Shown: in pieces, positions 45,346 to 55,635 of the stretch
Position numbering within the stretch: the stretch's first letter is position 1
How the letters are laid out: every line of letters starts with the position of its first letter
Assembly: GCF_024199985.1 (NCBI RefSeq)
Contig: NZ_JANARS010000007.1
Span: forward strand, 62,001 to 126,000
DNA: 64,000 bases
Direction of reading: 5' to 3'
DNA from: Nocardioides pinisoli
Lineage (GTDB): Bacteria; Actinomycetota; Actinomycetes; Propionibacteriales; Nocardioidaceae
Made by a program: the position numbers and the translations under genes
Notes under the pieces: model-generated
Told to the model about the DNA's origin: nothing
The model's input: the letters and a program-made list of their open reading frames with translations, nothing else
Databases searched by the model: none

Positions 45346-45873
45346 TCACCGGGGCAGGTCGGGGAGGGCCATCCACTCGGCCCAGCTGAGGTCCCGGCCG
45401 ACGTAGCGGGGCCGCTCCAGCGGCCACTCCGTGGCGATCCAGCGGGGGACGAGCTCGTCCAGGGCGGCCTCCAGCTCGGTGCCCACGCACTCGTCCACGA
45501 CCCACCACGAGATCTCGGCGTCGGCGCCCGGCTTCTCCGGCGGGTCGATGTAGACGCACCCCAGCAACGCCGTCTCGTCGGTGTCGAGGAGCGCGTAGTT
45601 GAAGGACTCGTGGGTCTCCATCTCCGCCGCGTGGCGGGCGAGGTCGGCGCGGTCGGCCTCGTGGGTCATGTCGGCGGGGGGCCATCCCCAGGCCTCGCCG
45701 TAGATGCTCCAGAGCCGCTCGCGCGAGCCCATGACGGCGACCATGTCGAGGTCGGTGTCCTCGGCGCGGATCGGTCGCAGGTGGTGCCCGAAGGGGACCT
45801 CGACCCTCGTCGGGTGGCGGAAGTCGGCGGGCAGCCAGGTCGGACGGGCGGGGGTGGTGGACGGGGTCGACAT
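45346..45873 (-). CDS. GNAT-like acetyltransferase
   Basis: 175 residues. Segments such as YALLDTDETALLGCVYIDPPE and ISWWVVDECVGTELEAALDELVPRWI fit a GNAT fold, although the Q/RxxGxG/A loop is degenerate. The substrate is unknown. It is 13 bp downstream of a SigE-family sigma gene on the same strand and has GAGAGGA upstream of its ATG, so it probably belongs to that operon. Confidence 0.72.
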   Translation of the reverse strand: MSTPSTTPARPTWLPADFRHPTRVEVPFGHHLRPIRAEDTDLDMVAVMGSRERLWSIYGEAWGWPPADMTHEADRADLARHAAEMETHESFNYALLDTDETALLGCVYIDPPEKPGADAEISWWVVDECVGTELEAALDELVPRWIATEWPLERPRYVGRDLSWAEWMALPDLPR

Positions 45874-45886
45874 GGGACGTCCTCTC

Positions 45887-46423
45887 TCAGGGGGTGGTGG
45901 TCGTCGGGCTGCTGCCGGGGTGGGCCGCGAGCCGGCGGAGTGCCGCGAGGCCGCGGCTGGTGTTGGACTTGACGGTGCCGGTCGAGCAGCCGAGGACCGC
46001 GGCCGTCTCGGCGACGCTCAGCTGCTCGTAGTAGCGCAGGGCGACGGCGGCGCGCTGCTGGGGCGGGAGCGCCAGGACGAGGTCCCAGAGCCGTGCGGCC
46101 TGCTCGACCGTCACGTCCTGCCGGGGAGCCGGTGCGGTCTCCGGGACGGTGCCCGCAGCGACCTCGTCGCGCCGCCACGGCTGTCGCTGCCAGCTGACGT
46201 ACTGGCGGGTGATGGTGCGTCGGACGTAGGCGTCCGCCGCCGCGCCCTCGCGGAGGCCGTCCCACCGGGGGAGCACCCGGACGAGGGAGTCCTGGAGCAG
46301 GTCCTCCGCGCTGTGCGGGTCGCCGGCGACGGCGCGGGCCCAGCGGAGCAGGGCGGGCCGCCGCGCGGCGACGTACGACGCGAAGTCGGGCACCGACGCC
46401 TCGTCCGGCACGACGGGTGGCAC
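45887..46423 (-). CDS. SigE-family ECF RNA polymerase sigma factor
   Basis: 178 residues. Region 2 includes AGDPHSAEDLLQDSLVRVLPRW and region 4 includes LPPQQRAAVALRYYEQLSVAETAAVLGCSTGTVKSNTSRGLAALR, the helix-turn-helix that reads the -35 element. The start is GTG at 46423, just 1 nt after the stop of a six-helix membrane protein gene. No recognisable zinc anti-sigma gene is next to it; the membrane protein is the only candidate regulator in view. Confidence 0.92.
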   Translation of the reverse strand: MPPVVPDEASVPDFASYVAARRPALLRWARAVAGDPHSAEDLLQDSLVRVLPRWDGLREGAAADAYVRRTITRQYVSWQRQPWRRDEVAAGTVPETAPAPRQDVTVEQAARLWDLVLALPPQQRAAVALRYYEQLSVAETAAVLGCSTGTVKSNTSRGLAALRRLAAHPGSSPTTTTP

Positions 46424-46424
46424 G

Positions 46425-47135
46425 TCAGGCCCGGCGCACCGAGCGCAGGAGCGCCGCCGAGACGACGACGAGCCAGATCGGGCCGGTCATGCCCGCCATG
46501 TACTGCACGGGGCTGACCAGGAACAGCGTGGTCAGGGCGCCGAGCACCAGGCTGGTCCAGCCGACCCAGCGCGGGAACGCGCCCTGCCGGAAGGTCGCGC
46601 TCACCATCGCGAGCGCCGTGAGGCCGATGCCTCCCCACAGCCAGGGGATGGTGCCGATCCAGTGCCCGAAGAAGACGACCGTCTCGGGGACGTAGGCGTC
46701 CTCGGGCGCAGCGAAGGCGAAGGCGAACTCGGTCGTCAGGCCGGCGCCCATCAGCTGGGCCACGCACACCAGGACGATCCCGATCGCGGCCACGCCGGGG
46801 ACGATGCTGTCGGGGTGCGTGCGTCGCTGCAGGTGCCGGTGCAGGCCTGCCGCGAACACCACCAGCAGGGCGCACGACACCATGGTCGCGGTGTGGAAGA
46901 CCAGGACCTGCGGCACGAGGTCGCCCATCGCCGCCGCGATGGCCTCGGCGTCGCCGAAGTTCGCGGGGTCGTAGGCAGCGTCGACCGTGGTGCTGGCGAC
47001 GACGGAGACGATCCCGGCGAGGCCGGCGCCGAGACCGGCGAGCACCCACCCGCGGCCGGGTGGCCGGGTCGGTGCGCCGGTGCTGGCGTCGCGGTGCGGA
47101 CCGGACGCGGTGGACGGGTCGAGCGTGGTGCTCAT
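46425..47135 (-). CDS. Six-helix membrane protein upstream of the sigma factor
   Basis: 236 residues with about six hydrophobic segments (for example GWVLAGLGAGLAGIVSVVAST, ALLVVFAAGLH, WVGWTSLVLGALTTLFLV). No motif identifies a family with certainty; it resembles DUF4386-like proteins. It has GAGGAG before the ATG and ends 1 nt before the sigma gene, so the two are co-expressed. It could be a membrane anti-sigma-like partner, but nothing in the sequence shows that. Confidence 0.7.
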   Translation of the reverse strand: MSTTLDPSTASGPHRDASTGAPTRPPGRGWVLAGLGAGLAGIVSVVASTTVDAAYDPANFGDAEAIAAAMGDLVPQVLVFHTATMVSCALLVVFAAGLHRHLQRRTHPDSIVPGVAAIGIVLVCVAQLMGAGLTTEFAFAFAAPEDAYVPETVVFFGHWIGTIPWLWGGIGLTALAMVSATFRQGAFPRWVGWTSLVLGALTTLFLVSPVQYMAGMTGPIWLVVVSAALLRSVRRA

Positions 47136-47300
47136 GTGCGGCTCCTCGGATGGCCTCGCGCGGCCTCAGTGACCTCAGGTGGAGGGGCACGGGTGTGTGC
47201 CGTGCGACCACCATCGAGGCGTACGACGCCGGCGGGCCACGGACAGCCGCAGGTGTACGAGCGGTGTACGGGGTCCGAGCGGGTCAGGCCCGGGGGCCGG

Positions 47301-49613
47301 TCAGCCCGGGGGCCGACCGGGGTCGCGCAGCATGCCGGCCGCCTGCAGGGTGGAGAACCCGCGTCCGGTGTCGAGGGCGTCGTCGTAGCGGTCCGCACCG
47401 AGGTGCGACCGCGCGTCGTCGGCCGCCGCGGTGATGGCGGCCGGGTCGGGCCGGTAGTAGCCGTAACCGGCCGCCCCCTGGGCCTCGCGGATCGCCTGGG
47501 CGGCGCCGAGCAGCAGCGGCACGCGTGCGTGCTGGTCGGAGGCGGCCGCGAGCACCGCGCCCGCGTCGAGGAGGTAGGCGAGGTTGGCCTGGTCGCCGGT
47601 CTCGAGGGAGAGCCGGGTGCCCTCCTCGAGGTGGCGGCGGGCGGCGTCGTGGTCGCCGCGCGCGAGCTCGACCTGGAAGAGGTTGTAGAGCGCGATGTAG
47701 GAGGTGAGCCGGTCCCCGCGACGACGTGCGGAGTCCAGCCCCTCGGCGATCATCCGGACCGCCTCGTCGGGGTCGTCGCGGAGCAGGGCGACGGTGCCGA
47801 GCCAGATGTGGCCCAGTGCCCACGTCCACTCGACCGAGGGGCCGGCCGCCTCGGCGTGGACGATCGCCTGCTCGAAACATCGCTGGGCCGTGGCGAGGTC
47901 ACCCTCCACGAGCGCCACCAGGCCGTCGCCCGCCACCGCGTTGGACAGGATGTCCTGCTCGTCGCCGGCGCGCTGGCCGGCGACGGACCACCACACGGCG
48001 GCCGCCGCCACGTCGTCCATCGCGAACGCCATGGTCGCGGCGGCGAGCGCGGCGCGCGCGTGCACGGCGGGCTCCAGCCGGTCGGCGTGCTCGAGCGCGC
48101 TCTCGGCGGAGCGCCTCCCGTGCTCGTGCCGCCCGCGCAGCCACCAGTAGAGCCACAGCTCCCAGGCCAGGCGCGCAGGCGTGTCCACGTCACCGTCGGC
48201 CAGCGACCGCTCGGCCGCCGCGCCGAGGTTGGCGTGCTCGAGGTCGATGCGTGCCAGCGCGGCCACCTGCCCGCCGTCGCGGTAGCTCGAGCTGTTGTCG
48301 GTCGCCACCGTGAGGTAGTGCGCAGCGTGCGCGCGCGTGGCCGCCTGCCACTCGCCCGCCTCCCGCAGCAGGTCGCGGGCGTACTGGGCGACCGGCTCCA
48401 GCATCCGCAGGCGTCCCGAGCCGTCGGCGAGGACGAGCGAGTGCTCCACCAGCTCCTCGAGGCTGGTCACCACCTCGTGCTCGGCGATCCCCGCGCGGGA
48501 CGCGACCGCCTCGAGGTCGGCCAGGGTCGTGCCTCCGACGAAGACGCCCATCAGCCGCAGCAGCCGGCGTGCGGGCGCGTCGAGCAGCCCCTGGCTCCAG
48601 TCGAGGGTGGCGCGCATCGTGCGCTGGCGGGGCGGGAGGTCACGCGGGCCGGTCTGCAGCGCGGTGTCGAGCCGGCCGAGCAGCGCGGCCGGGTCGAGCA
48701 GGCGCGCCCGCGCCGCGGCGAGCTCGAGGGCCAGCGGCAGCCCAGCCAGGCGCTCGCAGGTGGCGGTGACCGCTGCGGCGTCGGACGGGTCGGCGCCCCA
48801 GCCGGGGTTGACCCGCTGCGCGCGGTCGAGCAGCAGCAGCGCGGCGGGGGAGGGTGAGCCGTCCGGGAGGTCCACGACCTCGAGCGGGTCCACGGCGTAC
48901 TCGGTCTCGCCCCGCACCCGCAGCGGCGCGCGGCTGGTCGTCAGCACGGACAGGTCGGGCACCGCCTCGACGAGGGCGGCGACGTCGGGGGCCGCGTCGA
49001 GCAGGTGCTCCACGTTGTCCAGGACGAGCAGGAGGTGCTGGCCGCGCAGGCGGGCCACGATGTCGTCGCCGACCGTGCGGGACGGGTCCCGCGGCGCGTC
49101 GACGGCGTCGGCGACCGCCGTCAGCACCTGCTCGGGCTCGAGGAGCGGGGCGAGCTCGACGAGGCGTACGCCGTCGGCGTAGCGGTCGCGGACCTGTGCC
49201 GCGGCGGCCAGGGCCAGGCGGGTCTTGCCGACCCCGCCGGGACCGCTCAGGGTGACCAGGCGGCTGGTCCGCAGGAGGTCCGCGACGCGGCCGACGTCGT
49301 CGTCACGGCCGAGCAGCGGGGTGGCGGGGACGGGGAGCTCGCGGGTGCGCGCCGGCGCGTCGGTGGCGGGTCGGGGCGACCTCGGCGGGACGGCCGCGAG
49401 CAGCTCGGCGCGCTGGTCCTCGGTCAGCTCGAGCGCGGCGGCGAGCGAGCGGAGCGTGTGCGGGTAGGGCCGGGTGCGGGTGCCCCGCTCCAGGGCGCTG
49501 ATGGCGTGGGGACTGAGCCCGGCGCGCTCGGCGAGCTCCTCCTGCGAGAGCCCCGCGTCCTCGCGCAGGGCACGCAGCATCCCGCCGAGAGTGCCGTACC
49601 CCCGTGTCGCCAC
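47301..49613 (-). CDS. HTH-XRE / STAND ATPase / TPR transcriptional regulator
   Basis: 770 residues. An XRE-type helix-turn-helix lies near residues 10-60 (LRALREDAGLSQEELAERAGLSPHAISALERG). A STAND/NB-ARC-like ATPase follows, with the P-loop LSGPGGVGKTRLALAAA and LLVLDNVEHLLD. The C-terminal half is helical TPR-like repeats. Such proteins sense a ligand or partner through the repeats. Start GTG 49613 has GGAGG 4 nt upstream. It is divergent from the amylase/pullulanase gene across 259 bp that hold palindromic operators, so it might regulate that gene, although LacI-type MalR is the usual regulator of such sites. Confidence 0.88.
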   Translation of the reverse strand: MATRGYGTLGGMLRALREDAGLSQEELAERAGLSPHAISALERGTRTRPYPHTLRSLAAALELTEDQRAELLAAVPPRSPRPATDAPARTRELPVPATPLLGRDDDVGRVADLLRTSRLVTLSGPGGVGKTRLALAAAAQVRDRYADGVRLVELAPLLEPEQVLTAVADAVDAPRDPSRTVGDDIVARLRGQHLLLVLDNVEHLLDAAPDVAALVEAVPDLSVLTTSRAPLRVRGETEYAVDPLEVVDLPDGSPSPAALLLLDRAQRVNPGWGADPSDAAAVTATCERLAGLPLALELAAARARLLDPAALLGRLDTALQTGPRDLPPRQRTMRATLDWSQGLLDAPARRLLRLMGVFVGGTTLADLEAVASRAGIAEHEVVTSLEELVEHSLVLADGSGRLRMLEPVAQYARDLLREAGEWQAATRAHAAHYLTVATDNSSSYRDGGQVAALARIDLEHANLGAAAERSLADGDVDTPARLAWELWLYWWLRGRHEHGRRSAESALEHADRLEPAVHARAALAAATMAFAMDDVAAAAVWWSVAGQRAGDEQDILSNAVAGDGLVALVEGDLATAQRCFEQAIVHAEAAGPSVEWTWALGHIWLGTVALLRDDPDEAVRMIAEGLDSARRRGDRLTSYIALYNLFQVELARGDHDAARRHLEEGTRLSLETGDQANLAYLLDAGAVLAAASDQHARVPLLLGAAQAIREAQGAAGYGYYRPDPAAITAAADDARSHLGADRYDDALDTGRGFSTLQAAGMLRDPGRPPG

Positions 49614-49729
49614 GTCACCTCCGTGACCGCGTCGCGCCGTCTCGTCCCCCGAGTGGTGGCGAGTGTAGTGATCCGGGAGCCGCGGCACGCACGATCGGAA
49701 GGGTGGACCGCGACGGGCTCCGGAGAGCC

Positions 49730-49744
49730 GGTTCTGCAAGAACC
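49730..49744. promoter_or_regulatory. Palindrome with CTGCAAG core
   Basis: GGTTCT-GCA-AGAACC is a perfect 6-bp inverted repeat and contains CTGCAAG, the complement of CTTGCAG. It lies 34 bp upstream of the second CTTGCAG palindrome. Confidence 0.5.
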
Positions 49745-49776
49745 AGCCCTTTGCACGCGGGGGGCCGCTGAAAGAT

Positions 49777-49793
49777 CTTGCAGGTGTTGCAAG
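49777..49793. promoter_or_regulatory. CTTGCA palindrome, candidate MalR-type operator
   Basis: CTTGCA-GGTGT-TGCAAG is a perfect inverted repeat. CTTGCAG elements are the described binding motif of the maltose regulator MalR in Streptomyces and occur in alpha-amylase promoters. Its right arm overlaps the proposed -35 box TTGCAA (49787-49792) of the downstream gene. Confidence 0.6.
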
Positions 49794-49816
49794 TTCTCTC
49801 ACGTCGACCTTAGTGT
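49787..49816 (+). promoter_or_regulatory. Candidate promoter of the amylase/pullulanase gene
   Basis: TTGCAA (49787-49792) and TAGTGT (49811-49816) with 18 nt between them. The -35 box is inside the operator palindrome, a layout that would allow repression. Confidence 0.4.
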
Positions 49817-49872
49817 GACCGGCGCCACCCGGCCATCCGCGGCCGGGGTCTGCACCGTCTCGGGAGCCCATC

Positions 49873-52800
49873 GTGCGTCGTCCGTCCCCCGCCGTCCTCA
49901 CCCTCGCCGGCCTGGCCACGGTCGTGGCCGCCCTCGCCCCCGTCGCGCCCGCCGCGGCGGACCACCGGGCCCAGCCGCCGGCGACCGTCACCCTCGTCGG
50001 CAACCTGCAGGACGAGGTCGGCTGCCCGGAGGACTGGGCGCCGGCGTGCGAGGCCTCGGGTCTCGAGCGCCTGCCCGACGGGTCGTGGGAGCTCCTCGCC
50101 GAGGTGCCCGCCGGCACCTACGGCTACAAGGTCGCGGTCAACGGGTCGTGGCAGGAGAACTACGGCGCCGGAGGCGCTGCCGGCGGTCCGGACCTGCCGC
50201 TCGTGCTCGAGCACCCCGCGCGCCTGCGCTTCACGTACGACGACGCGTCCCACCGGATCGCCGTGGCCCCTGCCGAGCAGCCCTCCGCCAAGCCGACGAA
50301 GGTCGACCGGGAGCTCGCCGGCACCTCGCTGCGCGGCCCCCTGACGCGCGAGAACTTCTACTTCGTCATGGCCGACCGGTTCGCCAACGGTGACCCGACC
50401 AACGACACGGGCGGACTCTCCGGCGACCGGCTGACCACCGGGCTCGACCCGACGGACAAGGGCTTCTTCCACGGCGGCGACGTCCAGGGCCTGTCCGACC
50501 GGCTGGACTACATCGCCGACCTGGGCACCACCGCCATCTGGCTGACCCCGAGCTTCAAGAACCGGCCCGTCCAGGGCGCCGGCGCCGACGCCAGCGCGGG
50601 CTACCACGGCTACTGGGTCACCGACTTCACGCAGATCGACCCCCACTTCGGCACCAACGCCGAGCTCGAGGCGTTCATCGACGAGGCCCACGGGCGGGGC
50701 ATCAAGGTCTTCTTCGACATCATCACCAACCACACCGCGGACGTCATCGACTACGAGGAGAAGCAGTACGGCTACGTCTCCAAGCAGGACGAGCCCTACC
50801 GCGACGCGGCCGGGAACGAGTTCGACGACCGCGACGTCGTGGGATCGCCCGACTTCCCCGAGCTCGACGCCGCCACCTCGTTCCCCTACACGCCGGTCTT
50901 CCGGTCCGAGGCCGACCGCACGGTCAAGGTCCCGGCCTGGCTCAACGACCCGACGAACTACCACAACCGGGGTGACTCCACCTTCGCCGGCGAGTCCTCG
51001 ACCTACGGCGACTTCGTCGGCCTCGACGACCTCTTCACCGAGCAGCCCGACGTCGTCGACGGGATGACCGACATCTACGAGGCCTGGGTCGACCTCGGCA
51101 TCGACGGCTTCCGCATCGACACCGCCAAGCACGTCAACATGGAGTTCTGGCAGGAGTTCGCCCCCGCCATCCGCGAGCACGCCGCATCGGTCGGCAACGA
51201 CGACTTCTTCGCCTTCGGCGAGGTCTACGACGCGGACCCGGCCTACCTGTCGACCTTCAGCACCGAGGGACGCCTCGACGCCACGCTCGACTTCGGCTTC
51301 CAGTCGGTCGGCACGGGCTTCGCCAAGGGCGGTGCCACGACGCGGCTGCGCGACTTCTACGCCGCCGACGACTGGTACACCGACGCCGACTCCAACGCCT
51401 ACGCGTCGCCGACCTTCCTCGGCAACCACGACATGGGCCGGATCGGCACCTTCCTGAAGGGCACCGGCTCCGAGCTCGAGCGCGACCGTCTCGCCCACGC
51501 GCTGATGTTCCTCACCCGCGGCCAGCCCGTCGTCTACTACGGCGACGAGCAGGGCTTCGTCGGCGACGGCGGCGACAAGGACGCCCGCGAGGACATGTTC
51601 CCCAGCAAGGTGGCGTCCTACAACGACAACGACCTCATCGGCACCGACGCCACGACCGCTCAGGCCAACTACGACACGTCCCACCCGCTCTACCGCACGA
51701 TCCGCGGCCTCGCGGACCTGCGCAGGGACCACCCCGCACTGGCCGACGGCGCGCAGCTGCACCGCTACGCCTCGAGCGACGCCGGCATCTTCGCCTTCAG
51801 CCGGATCGACGCCGATGAGCGCCGCGAGCACCTGGTGGCCCTCAACAACGCGACCACCGCCAAGACGGTCACCGTCGGCACCGAGATGCGTCGCAGCACC
51901 TTCAGGCAGGTGTGGCCGGCCGGGAGGTCGTCGCTGCGCACCGACGCCGAGGGGCGTACGACGATCACCGTCCCGCCGCTGTCGGCCGTGGTGTGGCGCG
52001 CGACGGGCAGGCTGCCCGGACGCGCGGAGGCGCCGGCGGTGCAGTTCCAGAAGCCCTCGGCCGGCGGCACCGTCGGCGGACGGGCGCCGATCACGGTCGG
52101 CGTCCCCGACGGCGGGTTCAATCAGGTCACCCTGGCCTGGCGGCCGGTCGGTGCGGACGCGTGGACCACGCTCGGCACCGACGACAACGCCCCCTACCGC
52201 GTCTTCCACGACGTGCGGACGCTCGCGAAGGGGTCGTTGGTCGAGTACCGCGCCGTGCTCCGCGACAGCAGCGGCAACCTGTCCGTCGCCTCGACCTACG
52301 CCGTGGTCGGCGACCCCGAGGCCGAGCCGACGCCCGGCGGCGGGGGCACCGGCGGACCGGTCACCCAGCCGGGCGCGGTCTCGATGCCGGGCAGCCACAA
52401 CGCCGAGATCGGCTGCCCGGGGGACTGGCAGCCCGACTGCGCCGAGGCGCAGCTGTCGCTGGACCCGCAGGACCTGGTGTGGAAGCGGACCGTCTCCCTG
52501 CCGGCCGGTGGCTACGCCTACAAGGCCGCCATCGACGGGTCGTGGGACGAGAACTACGGCGTGGGCGGCGCTCCCGGTGGCGGCGACGTCCCGCTGGTGC
52601 TCGACGCGCCACGCGACGTGACCTTCTACTACGAGCACGGCTCGCACTGGGTCACCACCGACGCCAACGGCCCGATCGTCACGCTGGCCGGCAGCATGCA
52701 GTCGGAGCTGGGCTGCGCCGGGGACTGGGCTCCCGACTGCATGCGCGGCTGGCTCAAGGACCCCGACGGTGACGGCACCTTCACGTTCACCACGACGGCC

Positions 52801-55572
52801 CTGCCCGCCGGCAGCTACGCCACCAAGGTCGCCCACGGCCTGTCGTGGGACGAGAACTACGGCGACGGTGGCGCGGCAGGCGGCGCCGACATCGCCTTCG
52901 ACGTCCCCGCGACGGGGGTCGAGATGGTCTTCACTTACGACGTGGCGACCCACCGGCTCACCGTGTCCAGCCGCGCCGCCGGCGCCGCACCGGAGCTCTC
53001 CAAGGCGAAGGCGAAGTGGCTGCGCGACGACCTCGTCGCCTGGGACGTCCCCGACGCAGCGAGCCGTCGCTACCGCCTGCACTGGTCGCAGGCCGGCGAC
53101 CTCGGCGTCGACGCCGAGGCCGTCACCGGCGGCTCGAGCGTGCCGCTCACCTACGACCCCGCAGGCCTGCCCGACGACGTCCTCGCCGACTTCCCCCACC
53201 TCGCCGGCCACGAGGCCTTCCGCCTCGACCGGGCCGCGGTCCGCAAGGTGCCCGAGATCCTCACCGGCCAGCTGGCGGTCGCGTCGTACGACCCGGGCGG
53301 GACGCTGCACGACGCCACCGGCGTGCAGGTGCCGGGCGTCCTCGACGACGTCTACGCCGACGCGGCCGAGGCCGACCTCGGGCCCACCTGGCGCGGCAAC
53401 CGGCCCACCCTGACCCTGTGGGCGCCCACCGCGCAGGACGTCGCGACCGTGGTCGCCGGACGACGCGTCGCCATGGACCGCCGGCGCGACGGCACCTGGA
53501 CGGTGTCGGGACCCGCCTCGTGGAAGGGCGCGGCCTACACCTTCGAGGTGACCGTCTGGTCGCCGGCCGCTGGCGAGGTGGTCACCAACCGGGTGACCGA
53601 CCCCTACTCCGTGGCGCTGACGACCAACTCGGAGCGCTCGCTGCTCGTCGACCTCGCCGACCCGGCGCTGGCGCCGGCCGGCTGGGCGCGCACCACGCCG
53701 CCGGTGGTCGCGCAGCCCGAGGACCGCAACGTCTACGAGCTGCACGTGCGCGACTTCTCCATCGGTGACGAGACCGTTCCCGCCGCCGAGCGCGGCACCT
53801 ACCTCGCGTTCACGCGCGACGACTCAGCCGGCATGCGTCACCTGCGGCGGCTCGCCGACGCGGGCCTCAACACGGTCCACCTGCTGCCGGCCTTCGACAT
53901 CGCCACCATCGAGGAGCGCCGCTCGGCCCAGCAGACCCCTGCCTGCGACCTGGCCTCCCTCCCGCCGGACTCCACCGAGCAGCAGGAGTGCGTCGACGCG
54001 GTGCGCACGGAGGACGGCTTCAACTGGGGGTACGACCCCCTCCACTACACGACCCCCGAGGGCTCCTACAGCACCGACCCCGAGGGCCCCCGACGCACCG
54101 TGGAGTTCCGCCGGATGGTGCAGGGACTCAACGCCTCCGGTCTCCAGGTCGTGATGGACGTGGTCTACAACCACACCGCCGCGAGCGGCCAGGACCCCAA
54201 GTCGGTGCTCGACCGGATCGTGCCCGGCTACTACCACCGGCTCAACGCGTCGGGCGCCGTGGAGACCTCCACGTGCTGCTCCAACACCGCGACCGAGCAC
54301 CGGATGATGGAGAAGCTGATGATCGACTCCGTGCTCACCTGGGCGCGGGACTACAAGGTCAACGGCTTCCGCTTCGACCTGATGGGGCACCACTCGCTGG
54401 AGAACATGACCCGCCTGCGGGCCGCGCTCGACGGCCTGACCGTCAAGCGCGACGGCGTGGACGGCAAGGCCATCTACCTCTACGGCGAGGGCTGGAACTT
54501 CGGAGAGGTCGCCGACGACGCCCGCTTCACGCAGGCCACGCAGCGCAACCTCGCCGGCTCGGGCATCGGCTCCTTCAGTGACCGCCTGCGCGACGCCGTG
54601 CGCGGGGGCGGGCCCTTCGACGAGGACCCGCGGGTGCAGGGCTTCGGCTCCGGCCTCTTCACCGACCCCAACGGCGCTGCCGTCAACGGCTCGGCGGACG
54701 AGCAGCGCGCGGAGCTGCTGCACCTCGAGGACCTCGTGAAGCTCGGCCTGGCCGGCAACCTGGCCGACTTCCGCTTCACGTCGTCGGCCACCGGCGAGGA
54801 GGTCGTGGGCTCCGAGGTCGACTACAACGGGCAGCCCGCGGGCTACGCCGCCGACCCGGCCGAGACGGTGACCTACGTCGACGCCCACGACAACGAGACG
54901 CTCTTCGACTCCCTCGCCTTCAAGCTGCCGCAGGGCACCTCGATGGAGGACCGGGTGCGGATGAACACCGTCTCGCTCTCGACGGTCGCGCTCTCGCAGG
55001 GCGTGGTCTTCTGGCACGCCGGCACCGACCTGCTCCGCTCCAAGAGCCTGGACCGCAACTCCTACGACTCGGGCGACTGGTTCAACCGGGTCGACTGGCA
55101 GCGTCGCGAGAACACCTTCGGCTCGGGGCTGCCGCTGCGGGCGGACAACGAGGCCAAGTGGGACTTCATGCGCCCGCTGCTCGCCGACTCGGCGCTCGAC
55201 CCCACCCCAGCGGCGATGGACGCCGCGCACGCCCGTGCTCAGGACCTGCTGCGCATCCGTACGTCGTCGCGTCTCTTCCGTCTCGGCGACCTCGACGCCA
55301 TCCAGGCCAAGGTGTCCTTCCTCGACACCGAGCCGGGCGTGATCGCGATGCTCGTCGACGACACCGTGGGCGCGGACGTCGACGCCGACCGCGACGGCGT
55401 GTTGGTGGTCTTCAACGCCACCCCGGAGGCCACCACGGTCACCGGTGCCGGCGCGGGCTGGTCGTTGCACGACGTGCAGGCCTCCGGCACCGACGCGGTG
55501 GTGAAGGGCAGCACGGTCGCGGCGGACGAGGTGACGGTGCCGGCGCGGACGACGGCGGTCTTCGAGCGCTGA
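49873..55572 (+). CDS. Secreted bifunctional alpha-amylase / pullulanase
   Basis: 1899 residues with two complete GH13 enzymes. Order: signal peptide (1-~35), X25-type starch module, amylase domain (~150-720) with nucleophile D416 (GFRIDTAKH), acid/base E450 (FAFGEVYD) and D520 (FLGNHDMG); an Ig-like spacer; two more X25-type modules (~832 and ~934; each with an EIGCPGDW- or ELGCAGDW-like Cys motif and DENYG); then a pullulanase-type half with D1502 ([11 protein letters not shown]), E1539 (LYGEGWNFG) and D1673 ([11 protein letters not shown]). It should cut alpha-1,4 and alpha-1,6 bonds in starch or glycogen outside the cell. Start GTG with GGAG upstream. Confidence 0.93.
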   Translation: MRRPSPAVLTLAGLATVVAALAPVAPAAADHRAQPPATVTLVGNLQDEVGCPEDWAPACEASGLERLPDGSWELLAEVPAGTYGYKVAVNGSWQENYGAGGAAGGPDLPLVLEHPARLRFTYDDASHRIAVAPAEQPSAKPTKVDRELAGTSLRGPLTRENFYFVMADRFANGDPTNDTGGLSGDRLTTGLDPTDKGFFHGGDVQGLSDRLDYIADLGTTAIWLTPSFKNRPVQGAGADASAGYHGYWVTDFTQIDPHFGTNAELEAFIDEAHGRGIKVFFDIITNHTADVIDYEEKQYGYVSKQDEPYRDAAGNEFDDRDVVGSPDFPELDAATSFPYTPVFRSEADRTVKVPAWLNDPTNYHNRGDSTFAGESSTYGDFVGLDDLFTEQPDVVDGMTDIYEAWVDLGIDGFRIDTAKHVNMEFWQEFAPAIREHAASVGNDDFFAFGEVYDADPAYLSTFSTEGRLDATLDFGFQSVGTGFAKGGATTRLRDFYAADDWYTDADSNAYASPTFLGNHDMGRIGTFLKGTGSELERDRLAHALMFLTRGQPVVYYGDEQGFVGDGGDKDAREDMFPSKVASYNDNDLIGTDATTAQANYDTSHPLYRTIRGLADLRRDHPALADGAQLHRYASSDAGIFAFSRIDADERREHLVALNNATTAKTVTVGTEMRRSTFRQVWPAGRSSLRTDAEGRTTITVPPLSAVVWRATGRLPGRAEAPAVQFQKPSAGGTVGGRAPITVGVPDGGFNQVTLAWRPVGADAWTTLGTDDNAPYRVFHDVRTLAKGSLVEYRAVLRDSSGNLSVASTYAVVGDPEAEPTPGGGGTGGPVTQPGAVSMPGSHNAEIGCPGDWQPDCAEAQLSLDPQDLVWKRTVSLPAGGYAYKAAIDGSWDENYGVGGAPGGGDVPLVLDAPRDVTFYYEHGSHWVTTDANGPIVTLAGSMQSELGCAGDWAPDCMRGWLKDPDGDGTFTFTTTALPAGSYATKVAHGLSWDENYGDGGAAGGADIAFDVPATGVEMVFTYDVATHRLTVSSRAAGAAPELSKAKAKWLRDDLVAWDVPDAASRRYRLHWSQAGDLGVDAEAVTGGSSVPLTYDPAGLPDDVLADFPHLAGHEAFRLDRAAVRKVPEILTGQLAVASYDPGGTLHDATGVQVPGVLDDVYADAAEADLGPTWRGNRPTLTLWAPTAQDVATVVAGRRVAMDRRRDGTWTVSGPASWKGAAYTFEVTVWSPAAGEVVTNRVTDPYSVALTTNSERSLLVDLADPALAPAGWARTTPPVVAQPEDRNVYELHVRDFSIGDETVPAAERGTYLAFTRDDSAGMRHLRRLADAGLNTVHLLPAFDIATIEERRSAQQTPACDLASLPPDSTEQQECVDAVRTEDGFNWGYDPLHYTTPEGSYSTDPEGPRRTVEFRRMVQGLNASGLQVVMDVVYNHTAASGQDPKSVLDRIVPGYYHRLNASGAVETSTCCSNTATEHRMMEKLMIDSVLTWARDYKVNGFRFDLMGHHSLENMTRLRAALDGLTVKRDGVDGKAIYLYGEGWNFGEVADDARFTQATQRNLAGSGIGSFSDRLRDAVRGGGPFDEDPRVQGFGSGLFTDPNGAAVNGSADEQRAELLHLEDLVKLGLAGNLADFRFTSSATGEEVVGSEVDYNGQPAGYAADPAETVTYVDAHDNETLFDSLAFKLPQGTSMEDRVRMNTVSLSTVALSQGVVFWHAGTDLLRSKSLDRNSYDSGDWFNRVDWQRRENTFGSGLPLRADNEAKWDFMRPLLADSALDPTPAAMDAAHARAQDLLRIRTSSRLFRLGDLDAIQAKVSFLDTEPGVIAMLVDDTVGADVDADRDGVLVVFNATPEATTVTGAGAGWSLHDVQASGTDAVVKGSTVAADEVTVPARTTAVFER

Positions 55573-55579
55573 GACGCAC

Positions 55580-55611
55580 GGACGCCCCCGGCCGCGAGGC
55601 CGGGGGCGTCC
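55580..55611. terminator. Bidirectional terminator
   Basis: A perfect 14-bp GC stem (GGACGCCCCCGGCC at 55580-55593 with 55598-55611) around the tetraloop GCGA, between the convergent amylase/pullulanase and citrate synthase genes. Confidence 0.85.
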
Positions 55612-55635
55612 TGTCGTGCGAGATGGCGCGGGGGC

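Noticed and set aside
49810-53745. A 1311-codon open frame antisense to the amylase/pullulanase gene
   Set aside because: Low-complexity shadow of a high-GC gene; the other strand has complete GH13 active sites.
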